This document shows, piece after piece, positions 21,669 through 21,681 of a stretch of 21,681 nucleotides of DNA (the stretch's first letter is position 1; each line of letters begins with the position of its first letter). The notes beneath the pieces are model-generated. The model worked only from the letters and a program-made list of their open reading frames with translations. It was not told the DNA's origin and searched no databases. The translations under genes were made by a program, and so were the position numbers. Source of the DNA: a virus. The stretch is taken from positions 1 through 21,681 of IMG/VR virus record IMGVR_UViG_3300042938_002700; one strand, written 5' to 3'.

Positions 21669-21681
21669 GGACGCGACCTTT

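Noticed and set aside
1-21681. tRNA genes, CRISPR arrays, insertion sequences and attachment sites
   Set aside because: I saw no cloverleaf, regular spacer-repeat array, transposase or flanking duplication.

Overview
The window is a stretch of a tailed double-stranded DNA phage or prophage. The DNA is GC-rich (about 60% by eye). The minus strand, read from the right end to the left, carries a head-to-tail structural module in the usual siphovirus order. I infer long non-contractile tail morphology: there is a 1652-residue tape measure, a lambda G/GT-type frameshifted tail chaperone, a tail terminator and two tube-like proteins, and I see no sheath or baseplate genes. The host cannot be fixed from this sequence. 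A GC-rich host is likely, and planctomycetes are only a guess based on the style of the repeat and HExxH proteins. No integrase, repressor, holin, endolysin, terminase, portal or head protease is visible. The last three would be expected beyond base 21681.

Left arm, bases 1-2249, plus strand. Five small, closely spaced genes read rightwards. Two of them (340-1218 and 1301-1756) are each preceded by a nearly identical sigma70-type promoter plus leader: TTGAC(G/A), 16 bp, TAGAAT, then a common untranslated leader ending in AGGAG. The first and third proteins share a WGxxNGS core and look like paralogues. The second is a Cys4 plus OB-like protein of a type common in phages. This looks like an accessory or early cluster. 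It converges on the structural operon, and the two end genes overlap by 23 bp.

Right and middle, bases 2227-21668, minus strand. In order of transcription: an unknown protein with a hydrophobic C-terminal half, a small zinc ribbon, an HK97-fold major capsid protein, a probable accessory head protein, a GT-A-type glycosyltransferase, a small phage protein, a gp6-like connector, a head closure protein, an HK97 gp10-like protein with a disrupted frame, a tail terminator, two tandem tail tube-like paralogues, tail chaperones G and G-T joined by a -1 slippery site GGGAAAA, the tape measure, two unknown tail-tip proteins, and a 1583-residue RCC1-like plus GxGY-repeat protein that is probably a host-contact appendage. 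A tail-end cassette follows: an HExxH protein, a DUF5664 (dATP/dGTP diphosphohydrolase N-terminal-like) protein, a Cys4 mini-protein and an unknown protein. Most junctions are 1-4 base stop/start overlaps (ATGA, GTGA, TTGA, TGATG), so translation of the operon is probably coupled. Several genes therefore start at GTG or TTG well inside longer open frames.

Points most worth a second look are the duplicated promoter-leader, the glycosyltransferase inside the head module, the giant repeat protein, the tail tube duplication, the G-T frameshift and the broken gp10-like gene.
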